Source of the DNA: Pampus argenteus | Lineage: Eukaryota > Chordata > Actinopteri > Scombriformes > Stromateidae | Reading direction: 5' to 3' | Assembly: GCA_036937835.1 (NCBI GenBank) | Contig: CM072874.1 | Coordinates: 11,484,001-11,548,000 of the forward strand | DNA length: 64,000 nucleotides | In this document: in pieces, positions 12,344 to 23,506 of the stretch | Layout of the letters: every line of letters begins with the position of its first letter | How positions within the stretch are numbered: position 1 is the stretch's first letter | Made by a program: the position numbers and the translations under genes | The notes under the pieces: generated by a model | What the model was told of the DNA's origin: nothing | Seen by the model: only the letters and a program-made list of their open reading frames with translations | Databases searched by the model: none

Positions 12344-13514
12344 TTAGTGCTGGATCCTTCTGATGGACTGAATCTGGGGAGTCTGGGCGTGGGAGCCAAA
12401 CTCACGGTAACACTTGTACTCTCCTCCGCGACAGTCACACTCCATGATGTACTGGTGGCCACGGTAGCCAGGATACTGGTAGCACACAAAGCTGCAAGAA
12501 CACAAGAACATGCTAATCAAACTTCACATTAACACTTAAACTTCAATCGTTAAGAAAACATAGTTAAAAGTACTGATCTAAGTAGCTGAAAGAGAGTTTT
12601 TCAGGACTGTAAATGTGTACAACTGCTGTGTTGAGAATATGTGTGTTTGTAGCTGTGGCTCAGGACAAGCTGAAGGTTTGCAGCAAACACGATGGACTTA
12701 CGCTCCGCACTGAATGTGCATGGATCCAACCTCGTTGTTCATCCAGCCCATGGCCTGCAGAGAGGGGTAGTCATCACACAGCTCAAACTGACGACCCATC
12801 ATGTTCTCCGACTCATAGATGGTCATGCGAGCCTCCTTGTGGTTCTGTACCGGGAAGAGAAAGGAGGTTTAACACAACTTGGAGTGAGGCTCAGTCTGAG
12901 ATGAGCTAAAGGTGCTTTAACTGAGTTGTATTTGGAACCTACAGCACAGCAGATGGGCCTGAAGGAGATCATCCTCTCAATGCGGTAGGAGTTGCTGCCG
13001 CTGTAGGCCTCAAAGCGAGGGTAGTCTCCCTTCTCCAGGACAAACTGCTGGCCACAGAAGCTGGAGTGCTCATAGCCAACCCAGCTGCAAGCAAAACCAG
13101 AAGGAAATAGAAAAACATAAATTCTTTAAGACCTGCCAGAATCTAAAGAAAAGCTGTTCTATTTTTTTTTTTTTGCATTTCTGATAGTTAGGAGATGCTC
13201 CTTGGATACGTACGCTCCACACTCGACCTTCAGGGAGCGAATGTTCTCCATACCACACTCCATGATGTTCTGGCAGCAGGCGGTGAACTCCATACGCCTT
13301 CCCTGGAAGTACTCCTGATCGTACACAGTGATCTGGAAAACACAAAGGAATGATGAGTCGAGTTTAGAGTCAGTCCATGACTCAGAAACACCACTGTGGG
13401 TAACCGTGTATTTAACTTCATGTTGCTCCCTATGTTCATAGGTAATGTAGTTAAACATATGCGTCATATGCTCACCTTCCAAGGGCCCATGGGCATTGTG
13501 TTTGTCTGAGCCAT
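12344..13514 (-). CDS. cryba1: Beta-crystallin A1 (beta-A3/A1 family)
   Basis: Five coding exons, 13514-13476, 13332-13214, 13084-12943, 12844-12702 and 12491-12344, sum to 591 bases, a 196-residue protein. After a short N-terminal arm (MAQTNTMPMGPWK) each of the four remaining exons encodes one Greek-key motif, the classical beta-crystallin gene structure. Diagnostic segments are ITVYDQEYFQGRRMEF, SFCGQQFVLEKGDYPRFEAY, RPICCANHKEARMTIYE and QYPGYRGHQYIMECDCRGG, ending SIRRIQH. It is a structural protein of the lens fibre cytoplasm that forms beta-crystallin oligomers. A non-coding exon and TATA promoter lie upstream. The fish genome duplication probably left a second copy elsewhere, so the a/b suffix is not assigned. 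Confidence 0.96.
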
Positions 13515-13800
13515 TTTCTTCTCTTTTTTCAATAGTACCTGTAAGGAAATAGAAACACAGTAAGGCTGGGAATGAAAGGAAACACTTGAAAATTAGTATC
13601 CACTGTTTTCTGTGTCACACTGTTTTCTGTGTCATTGAAATGACTCCCTCATTTGCAGTAAAGGTAATCACATAAACTCCAATTAATTAGGACTTCCTCT
13701 TGTCAGTTGATATATTGCATTAGAGGCCCATACTGCATCGTATTCCATAGATTTGGGAAACTGTACTGTATTGTTAACAACTTAAACTAGACTGACCTAC

Positions 13801-13845
13801 CTAAAATAGAAAGCTGTGTGGTGCAGGGTTCCACTGAGCGGTCTG
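13801..13845 (-). other. cryba1: Non-coding first exon of cryba1
   Basis: A consensus donor TTTTAG|GTAGGT ends this exon at 13801, and a matching acceptor (CCTTACAG) starts the next exon at 13538. The upper limit is set by the expected start site about 25-30 bases below the TATA box. It contains no ATG. Confidence 0.6.
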
Positions 13846-13867
13846 CAGAGACAGTGTATATGGGGGG

Positions 13868-13875
13868 TATATATA
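13868..13875 (-). promoter_or_regulatory. cryba1: TATA box of cryba1
   Basis: TATATATA, palindromic and so readable on the - strand, lies about 25-30 bases before the inferred first exon. Strong TATA promoters are usual for crystallin genes. Confidence 0.65.
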
Positions 13876-14351
13876 CTCCCACGGGTGCCAGGGGCCAGGG
13901 GGAGGCATGCCTGGACTCATGTCAGCACTTTGCTTTGGACTCCATTGTTTTGTTGTATGAGCCACAGAGGGGTTAACACAGAGACACACAGTGATTCATG
14001 CATACACAAAGGGGCAACGCGAGTAGCTATACTGTGTTATCTACGCCTCTGTGATAATTCTATATGTTGAGGGAAAAAACACAGTAGCTTTCTACACCAA
14101 TATGTCAAAAGGCCTGTGTGCAATTGGAGTTCAGTAGTAAAAAATTACACATAATGTGCCTGCTGACAATCTGTAAACTATTTACAGTCTTTTGTTATGT
14201 ATTAATGGAAATTTAAATGGAATTTATTACAGAAACTATAAATAAAGGCTTAATCAGTTAGTCAAATTCATACTTTATTTTTAGTTAATTACATGTCGTC
14301 AACCAATCAAATGCTTGACACTCATCAATACATGTGCAGCATAATCAGACA

Positions 14352-14490
14352 TCAAATCAAATTTTATTTATATAGCCCAAAATCACAAAATACATTTGTC
14401 TCAGAGGGCTTTACAATCTGTACAGGCAGTGACACCCTCTGTCCTTAGACCCTCGATTTGGGTAAGGAAAAACTTGCCCACAAAAAAACC
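14352..14490 (-). repeat. SINE-like repeat with L2-type tail, copy B
   Basis: The reverse complement contains 'gattgtaaagccctctgaga' followed by 'ttttgggctatataaataaa', the same order as the copy at 4638. It is the best preserved of the three copies here. Confidence 0.75.
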
Positions 14491-15412
14491 TTTTGACATC
14501 ACTATTTTGTTTGTCAAGACTGAGATCATTTGTTCATCTCTATCCTCTCTTAACTAATTTGAACATGCATTTCAATCTAATTTACTGAAACAGGAATACT
14601 AAGTTTCATGAGGGCTGGACAAACTGGATCAATGATATTATCACAGGATTTGAAATAGGAAGGTGGTGGTCGTGTTGGGAATCTAATCAGGTTGTTTGCT
14701 GAAAATCTATGGATGGTGTATATGAGCAAGTGTGTTGCTAAAAGCTGAGCAGTTTAAATGAAATTCAAATGGCGGTGTCGTCTTTTACCTGAAAGCCAGC
14801 CTTTCTAAACGGATTCACCCCCTGCTATGAACACCAGCTGAATGATTGTAACAGAAGTCATGGATTAAATGAGAGTTGTGAATGGAAGTACCTGTTGCTA
14901 TTTTTGTACAAATGAATAAATCATCAATGAATGACGAGGTTAGCAAGGGCCAATGGCACAGATTAAAAAGGCCTCATTGGCAGGACTGGCAGCGCTCTGG
15001 CATCAACTGTAATTGGCAGCTTCACTTTATTGTTACTGGTGTAAATAGATTATTATCACATGGGGAAAATGTTGAGGTCATTCTATGAAAGAAGATTCAA
15101 AAGAAGAGCCAAAATGGAGTGATTCATTGGTAAACTGATTGAAACAATTTTAGCATTTATTTAAGTGTTTAGGCAAAATGCACACAGATTGATTTTACTG
15201 TAACACAAATTGCTGTTTTCAGTGGAATGACTGGATCCCTCTCTCTTCATCACTGAATCCAAACAAGCAAGCAATTATGAACAAAACAGAGAGTAAAAGA
15301 GAGGAGCGGGTAGGTACATAACTGAGCATACACCCTCCTCTTTCCTCTAGCTGCACTGAACAATAAACATTTAGGAATGGCTGACTGAGGTCAGCACTTT
15401 GCCCAGACTCTC

Positions 15413-15416
<4 letters not shown>

Positions 15417-15449
<33 letters not shown>
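15417..15449. repeat. (GT)n microsatellite
   Basis: About 16 GT units in the cryba1-unc119 intergenic region. A second, shorter (GT)n run lies at 15605-15626. Confidence 0.95.
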
Positions 15450-15451
<2 letters not shown>

Positions 15452-17491
15452 ATATAAGTGCATGATTGTGTCTACAGCAGGGGAGATACATGCGTATGTA
15501 TTACAAACAACATCACAGTAAAAATATTTTGTGAGTTCATTCCTGATCAGACAGGAGCGTTCATTTCAGAAAGTGAAACATGACATATATGTTTGTGGGT
15601 TTATATGTGTGTGTGTGTGTGTGTGTACTTGTATTTCTGCTGATGATAGCAGCCGCTCAGACATGACAAAAGGACAAGCGAACTCAGCAGGCCAATGTGA
15701 AGAGCCCACAGCGACCATATAACTGACTCTCAGTGTGGACACAAATGTCACACACATCTATGTAACAAAGCTCATTTTTTCTACGTGTGTTTAACAGGCA
15801 CTAAAAGCACCTGTAGTAGACCACACTGCAGCATTTAATGGTAACACATATCAACCGCACACAACATGTAGAGTACATACAAATTTAAAAATAAAAAGCT
15901 AAAACTTTACAAATCTATCTTCATGTCTACTTTTTAAAGTTATGATTTCAAAGCAGGACTTTGAAGGACTGGGCAATAAAGTATCAAAGCATGGAAGTAA
16001 TTATCTTCTTGCTGAACTTTTATAATTCTTCAGGTGATTTTTAGTCACTACTTTTCTTTATTGAATTAAATTGCATGCTCAGAGTCAAGGGCACTCATCA
16101 AAACAGCTACAGTATAGTAACAAATACAATTGTGACCATTGGTGGTGAATCTCTTTAATTGCCTTCTGAGCTTCCCAAAAAAAAGGACAAACCAAAGTCA
16201 ACAGTAGAGACTGGCTTTGCAGTGGATACAGGCTGCCTCTAGGGTGCAACAGTTCCATATCAACTCTGCGTTTCCAGCTCGATAATGAGAATTAATTTAA
16301 CTCATTGTCACACTCTTAACAACTTGTCAAGCTCTCTGTGGTCAAACAGTGCAGAGCCACATGTGAACCATTGCTTTACTGTATGTCACTTTTGAGTGAG
16401 ATTTGATTTTATGTATGAAAAGTGCTATACAAGCACAGTTTATTATTATTGTTGTTATTGAAGTAACTGAGAACAAATATTCAGGATTCATGGCTTCCTG
16501 ATCCTGCTCATCAACATGAACATTCGTTTGAACTGGTTATTCTGTTGTTATGGCTGCTGTTGGCTCTGTTATCGTCATGCACGGTGCCTATGCAGAGCTG
16601 TGATGGATGGTCATGTGTGACTGAGATCTCCTGTGAGTCATACAGAGACTTTACATGCATCACTAGAGAGAGTAAGGGAGACAAAAATAGATTAAAACCT
16701 CATAGGATTGTTTCCATTCTGCTCCCACCTCAGTTGTGTTACAATGATCTGAAATATGTTTGTCGCTCCCATATGCCCAAATGTGATTTTTATTTCAATA
16801 CATCAAACATACATTATATGCAGTTATGTTGACTTCCAGCATGAGGCAACTCCTGTAAAAATGTAAAGTCTGGATAAAATGCTGATGCATGATCAATGCA
16901 TTTGTCAAACTGAGTTGAGTTAACAGACTAATATAGTTGGTGTATAAGGCTGCAGCTGTAGACTTACAATCAGATTTTCTTGTGAAAGTAGCATTAATAT
17001 TCTATAAAATACTCCATTACAAGTAAAAGTCTAAAATTAATAATATTATAAGTATTTTAAATATAAAAAATAAAAATACATGTTTGGCAGCAGGTCTCCT
17101 CTTAGTGTTCATTATTATTGATGTATTAAGATGTAAGCAGTACTTTAATGTATCTCATAAGTACAGTACTTGAGTAAAAGTACTTAGATACTTTCCAACA
17201 CTGAAGAGGAACAAAGTGGAACACAGGAGACAGAGCAAGTAAACTACTGCTATTAAAGACACTGTGAATTCACTATTGTCACAAACCACAAAGTCCTTAC
17301 TGGTACATGATGTTTGACTTTATTTTTCACATTGCAAAAATAAGTGGTGTTATTCTGTCGTCGAGTGGTTTTGTCGTCTTGGTTGACGTGCGTAATAGCG
17401 CATTTGTGGGTTACAGCGCAGAATGTGCGCAGAAGCGCCATCCGCAGCCTGTCAGCCGCACAGGATGCTGCTGAGTGGTGTCTCTGACGCG

Positions 17492-17510
17492 CCCCCCCCC
17501 CCCCCCCCCC
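17492..17510. repeat. Poly-C tract of 19 bases
   Basis: An uninterrupted C run about 340 bases before the unc119 start codon, in the GC-rich promoter region. Its length may be a sequencing approximation. Confidence 0.9.
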
Positions 17511-17848
17511 TCCTTCACAACGACGGCCATCTGCCGCTTCTTTTTCAATTTGAAACCCAGAAGAGTGTTTCCCACACACTCCCAGCTTCACTTAACACAA
17601 CCGAAAGGCAGCTGCGCAAGAAGGAGCCCGCTCTCCGCATATTGAGCTCAGCCAACGAGAGTCGGGGCCGTTTGCATGCAGCCCGTCTGCGGAGACAGAC
17701 TGCATTCTCCTAAAGACGAAGCGGATTTGAATTAAGCACCGGATAACAGACACTTTGCATCGTTCAGAGAGGGAGGGAGAGAGGGAGGCAACTGTTGTGT
17801 ATCTTGGAAGCCCTGGGTAAGGATAGGGGGGAGGAGGAGGAGCGGAGA

Positions 17849-20800
17849 ATGAGCTATTCTTGTACCGGCAGAGGCAACAGCCAGGACCTATCAAGCGCTA
17901 AGAAACCTGCCGGTAATAATCCAGACAGGGACACCGGAGGCACGGACAGCAGCGCGGACACCAGCAGTAACGGCAGCCCGAAGCAAACGGCGGCGATGAA
18001 AGTGAAGAAAGGCTGCAACTCGACCGACGTGGGGGTCCCGGTGACCACGGAGGAGGACCTGCTCGGCAACACGGTGATCACACCGGAGGATGTTCTGGGT
18101 TTGCAGAAGATCACAGAGAGTAAGTCTGCTGCTGCTGCTGTGTCGGTTGTGGAGTGAGAGAGGAGGACAAAGGTGGTAAAATGTCACAGCTCCTACATGA
18201 GTCATGTATGGCGTCATCACAGTGTCCCCTCATTTATGTAATCTGTGTGTTTCTTAGGCCCCGTTCAAACACATTATAATGCTTCATTTGAGCTCTTCCC
18301 CATAGAGGTAAATGTGCTGCTAACCTGTCTGCATATGTGCCTTAAAACCTTCTTCATTTGAGTATATGAATAAGTGCTGGAAAACAATATTTGATGCAGT
18401 AGTGAAGGAAGGGGACCCCAGTTGCAACTTAACATGTATGACTTACTGTACGTTTTATCCTCTTAACTGACATGATCCATTGCACGTCTTCATCATCAGG
18501 GGGACGTGTCTAGAAAGGTTCAGAGTGAGGTGCTGAGGTGACCCAGGGGTCATGCTACAAAGCAGCCAGTATAACTCACATCTAGTTCAGAGTTGTTCTC
18601 ACCTTTCATTCCTCTCCAGAAAACTAAAACAGAAGATCTCTGCAGACTCAGTGGAAATGTGGTTTCTAGCTGGAGTTTTATTTTGCATTGTGCAGACAGT
18701 TAGCTTTGGATGTGATGTAACCATACCAGGAACTATATATTCACCAGCAGGAGAGATAAGTCAGAGGAGAGTCCTGCAGATTACAGATCTAACATCCAAA
18801 AATGTTGGTCTTTTTAAATATTACTTTGCTTTCTCAACACAATTAAAAACCTGTTTTGTGTGATAAAGCAACGTTTAGGGACACTGTATACAGTGTTTAA
18901 ACACAAGTAGAGCTGCTTATTCACTCATAAACAAAAGCATGTAACAGTGACCTATGTGGTTGTTTAATTATGAGGTTATGTTTGTGATCGCTTGATGCAT
19001 TTGCTTTTTTAATTATGTCACAACTCTAAATCTCAAACAAGCTTCTTATAAAGAAACAGAGGGACGAGACAGCAGACAGGAAGCCCTTCTGTATCTATCA
19101 CTAACTCAGGTCTTAAAACAGTAAGTAATCTAACAGGTGGCCAGCAGGGCATTTGACTATTTAAAGGCCAGTAGCTAAATACCTCACTTATACAATGCAA
19201 ACTGAGTGTAATAACATGCAAACACGCCGTCGGATGTAAGCCGACAACATGGTCATGATCTACTTTGAGGTGTTTTAAAATCACCTTTTTTCTTAATTTT
19301 TACTTCTTTATTTACATGCATTGGTGGTCATGTATGTATCTGTCATGATGTTTATGAATATGAGCTGCCGTAACAGAATGAGGGCTTTATAGTCTCTTTG
19401 AACTATTTGTACTCATATCATATTTTGATATGAGTACAAATTTGATATGATCTGAATCACTTTTCCTTTTTTTCTTTATTCTTTTTTTTTTTTCGTGTAG
19501 TTCAAAGACAACACAGGACGTTTATGTTGCGATAAGGAATGAGATCCTACATAATCACAGATTATTGAGTTTAGAAAGAGGAAGAGCTCTGGGAACATCC
19601 TTTGGCTCAGCTTGTTCTCCCTCTCTTACTAAGGGTCACCGTTGTTTCTGTTGTTGTTATAGACTGTTATCGGGGAGAGGAGAATGTATGAGTGTCTGTG
19701 TTTTTATCTGTAAGTCCACTGTTGGCGATCCCCGTGAGTGAGTCTTTGCAGGGATTGTTGTACAGCTGAGCACCGACACATTGGGGAGAATTGTAATGAT
19801 ACCGTCTCTCACACTGGACCTTATTACAGTCTTGGAAACTCACACTTTACCTTCTCCCAGTGTCATCGCTGGAGGCAAGAAGTGGCATGTGCGAATCACC
19901 ACAACAACACGGATAGACGCTTGAATCACTACGGCAACGTGAAGCATCTCCCCTTGGTTACAGCCAGCCAGAGTGTGCATCTCTGTTCTAGTCTCCCACA
20001 CACTTCTTCCTCTACTCCCCCTTTCTTTCTTTCCCCTCATCGGCTCCGCTGTTTAGTAGTGTAGTCGTGCTGTCACTTGACAAACATACAGACAAATATA
20101 GACAAACACACACACATGCACACACCTGCTCATCACAGTTTCTGGTGGTAAAACAAAGCATAAGAGTATGTGAGCTTCCTCCCCACAAGGCAGTGACTGA
20201 AGCCTTTCTGTTGTTTTGTGACTCATCTGTTTTGATGCACATTCTCAAGTGGCTGAAATTGATTCCCTCTCTGAGTGGCATGATGTACAGATAGTACAGC
20301 TCTGCCACACTGGACGGCTTTTTTCACTTGGTTTGTTTGAACCTGCTTGCAGCACAGATGTTTCAGTATCACAGGAGAGGACAGTTCACTTTGTGTCAGA
20401 CACACTCAGAAAGAATGACTTTCAAATAACATAAAGTTGCCACTAATAATTTCGTACTCCATCCGTGCGGTAATTAAAGCAAGCAGCTGAGATTAATTAA
20501 GATTTGGATAGACAGAACAGGCTTCAAGATCTGATCAAAATCTGATGTTCTTAACTGAATCTTAATCTGCCGCAACATTACGACCCTCCGAGCTGCAAGA
20601 AAGGCTCCTCTGAAAACATTGTGATTGTGTTATGGGCCTTTTAGGGTTGCTGCTATACTGTATGTTATTTTATTATTTTGGCTTTCAGTTCCATATTATT
20701 TGGCATCAGCTATATATTAATTTTTTTAACTTTTCTGCCCCCACCAGTAAGACTAGAGACTAGAACTTTTATCTTGGTCAGTGCTGAGCTAAATACAGTC

Positions 20801-23465
20801 TCTCTGAGTATTTTATTTTTGAGTCAACCCAATGATAGAATCACTCACACAAACATTCCCAAACAACTGTGTGAACTGGCATGTATGATCTGTGAACATC
20901 CAGAGCTCACATAACCCACTTAGGCTTATACTCTTTTAGTAGTGTGTTGGTGCAGATCTGATGCAGTTCAACGCTCTGTGCTGTTAAATAGGTTAGCAGG
21001 TGATGAAAACAGTTCAGTTTTACTTGCTTGTCAAGATCATTAAAAGATGACACAGATGGCCCATTTTTCCCTCGCTCACGTCCAAGTCCAGGAGTGGGCT
21101 GTAGGAGCTGGATGTACTGTATGTAGTTAAGAAACACTCAACAGGGCTGAAGGGTAGCTTATAGGTCACGTGAGATAAATGGAGCTGCATAAAATAAATG
21201 GCAGCTAAAACAAGCCGGAGAGTAGCAGGTTACCCAAACTCTCCTAACTGCATAAACATTTCCTGAATTGCTCCTGATGATTATTAGCATAGTCGATTCC
21301 CTCAAATGTCTATGTGAGACTACCTGCTCTGTTTGTGGGGAAGTTTAATTCATTAAGCGCCTTTTTTTCTTGCACCACCATGAAGTTGACATTTGAGGTT
21401 TCTTTGAATTGATTGATGTGAAATTTGGACATGAAATTAATGTTTCCTTCACTTTTTATCTAACGTCATCCTCAGGTCAAAATTTCAGTTCTTCAAAAAC
21501 TGACATTCCCGCACATCTGCTAAACATCAGCATGTTAGCAGCAATGAGCATGTTAGCACGCTGACAGTAGCGTTTGGCTCAAAACCCCAAACAGTGCTCC
21601 AAAGCCACAGACATGTCTGTAGACTCTTTTTAAGTTTAAGTCGATTGTCACCCCAGCTTGTTTAGTAAACACATTTTTGCACGTAACAAAACAAAAATAA
21701 TGAACACAAATTATTTCAAACTGACAGAAAACTGCATTCACTTTCACATTGTACAGCACCCACAGTTAAAATAATACTTGAATCACTCACTTTTGCATAG
21801 GCTACAGTCATGTTTAATTAAATGTAAAAAACAAAACCTTTTATATGAGTTTTATATGATTAATATTAATGTAATGTGTATCCTACTTACATGCTGGTGA
21901 AAACCTGTAGCGAGGATGGACCCAGAGTGAAGTTCCTTCCTCAAGTGGGACAGACTGAACGAGATCCCATTATCAGTGTCAGCTATAATTTTCGTCAGCA
22001 TGCATATTGTGCTTATAAGCCTTTAATATGGTTTCATGCGCTAGTGATCTTAAACCCTCGTACTGGAAGGTTCCTAAGATCTTTCCTGCTCCAGCGTTAT
22101 CTGGGTAACTGCTAAAATGAGCTCAGAACAGTTTATTTTGGATGAATGCAGGTCATGTACATACAGTACGTGTTGAACTGTGTTCCAAACTAGTCTGGCT
22201 GTAACCTGGTGACACATCTGCAGTGTGGGAACAGGAGGGATGTCAGCTGAATGATGACAGAAAAAAACATGATTAAAAGCATAAAAACCTTTATTTTTTA
22301 TGATATGTGTTAAACAGCATGTCTCTTGCTGCTCTATGTGCTCACGTCAGTAAATTAGCTACAGAATATGACAAAACACAGTCACTATCTGCCTGTCTGC
22401 AGGATATTAAAGTGAAACACAGTGATAAAGACAATGTGACAACATAAACAGGGACCACTTTGGTCTATTTTGGTAAAGGGGGCGGTCCTTATTGCTTTCC
22501 TCATCCCATAGGTGGGATGAGGAAAGCAATAAGGCCCAACATATGGACTAATCCGGTTTAGTTTCTTGTATGAAGGCAAATCCAACTAATCACTGGATGG
22601 AGGGGGCAGGGTTAAGGTTGTGAGGGGGGGACGATGATGGAAAAATGCATTTGTGCAGTTACAATGGTAACAAGGTAATGACTTTGAAACTGGGGAGATA
22701 GAGTGCTAGTCTAGACAATTATCTCTCCCAAACACTGAACTCTGCTGACGTTTGATAGCATGTATGTATTTCTAGAGGAGTGATGCATCTTGTCCACAGT
22801 GTCACATAAAAAGCGCTATGGCAAAAATGGTATTGCATGCTGACCACGTGGTGGTTGCTATCAGGCTGACTTCTCAGAGAGACTGCATTTAGCTCAGCAC
22901 TGACCAACATAAAAGTTCTAGTCTCTAGACTTACTGGTCGGGGCAGAAAAGTTTTACAAATTAATGAATAACTGAAGCTAAAAGGTGCAACACCGCCATT
23001 TACTGGCACGGTGTAGGGTTGTCAGTTACAAATACAACTAATTTAAAGTCACTTTAGTAACATTTACAGTTATCGGCACTGAGGTCACATAGCTAGTTAA
23101 TATCATCAGTTTTGATTCAAAATATTGAATCATTATGTGATGAGGAGATGACATCTGAAGTGGTTGCAGGATTTTGTTAAAACCTGCTGATGTTGAAGTT
23201 TGAAGAAGTGGTTTTGCAGATGCGCTTCCTGTTTTCAGGCAGTGTTTGACCGCTGCTGAGCTCACATGTAGTTACAGCTCAGCTTTTAGTGTGTGTTGCA
23301 TAATTTATCTTTGACTAAGGTCAACAGACGCTCCACACTTTGAATTCACATACTGTAGTTTTGGCTGACAGCTGGTTAGCTTGGGCAGCTTTCTGTCTGT
23401 AGGTGTTTACTATCACAGTCCAGAAGGAGAGTTGACAGTAATAAACTGGAGTCAGTCGCTGCTTT

Positions 23466-23506
<41 letters not shown>

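Larger units (their letters stand above)
13876..17848. other. Intergenic region between cryba1 and unc119 (divergent promoters)
   Basis: The two genes are transcribed away from each other, so regulatory elements for both should be here. Visible content: a SINE-like repeat (about 14352-14490), (GT)n runs at 15417 and 15605, an L2-type tail near 16411-16460, and a GC-rich stretch with a 19-base C run from about 17380 that probably marks the unc119 promoter. An ORF at 16545-16832 has no recognisable content and starts with TTG; I do not call it. Confidence 0.5.

Noticed and set aside
16545..16832. 95-codon frame with a signal-peptide-like start
   Set aside because: It starts with TTG, has no recognisable domain and no splice context that links it to a gene.
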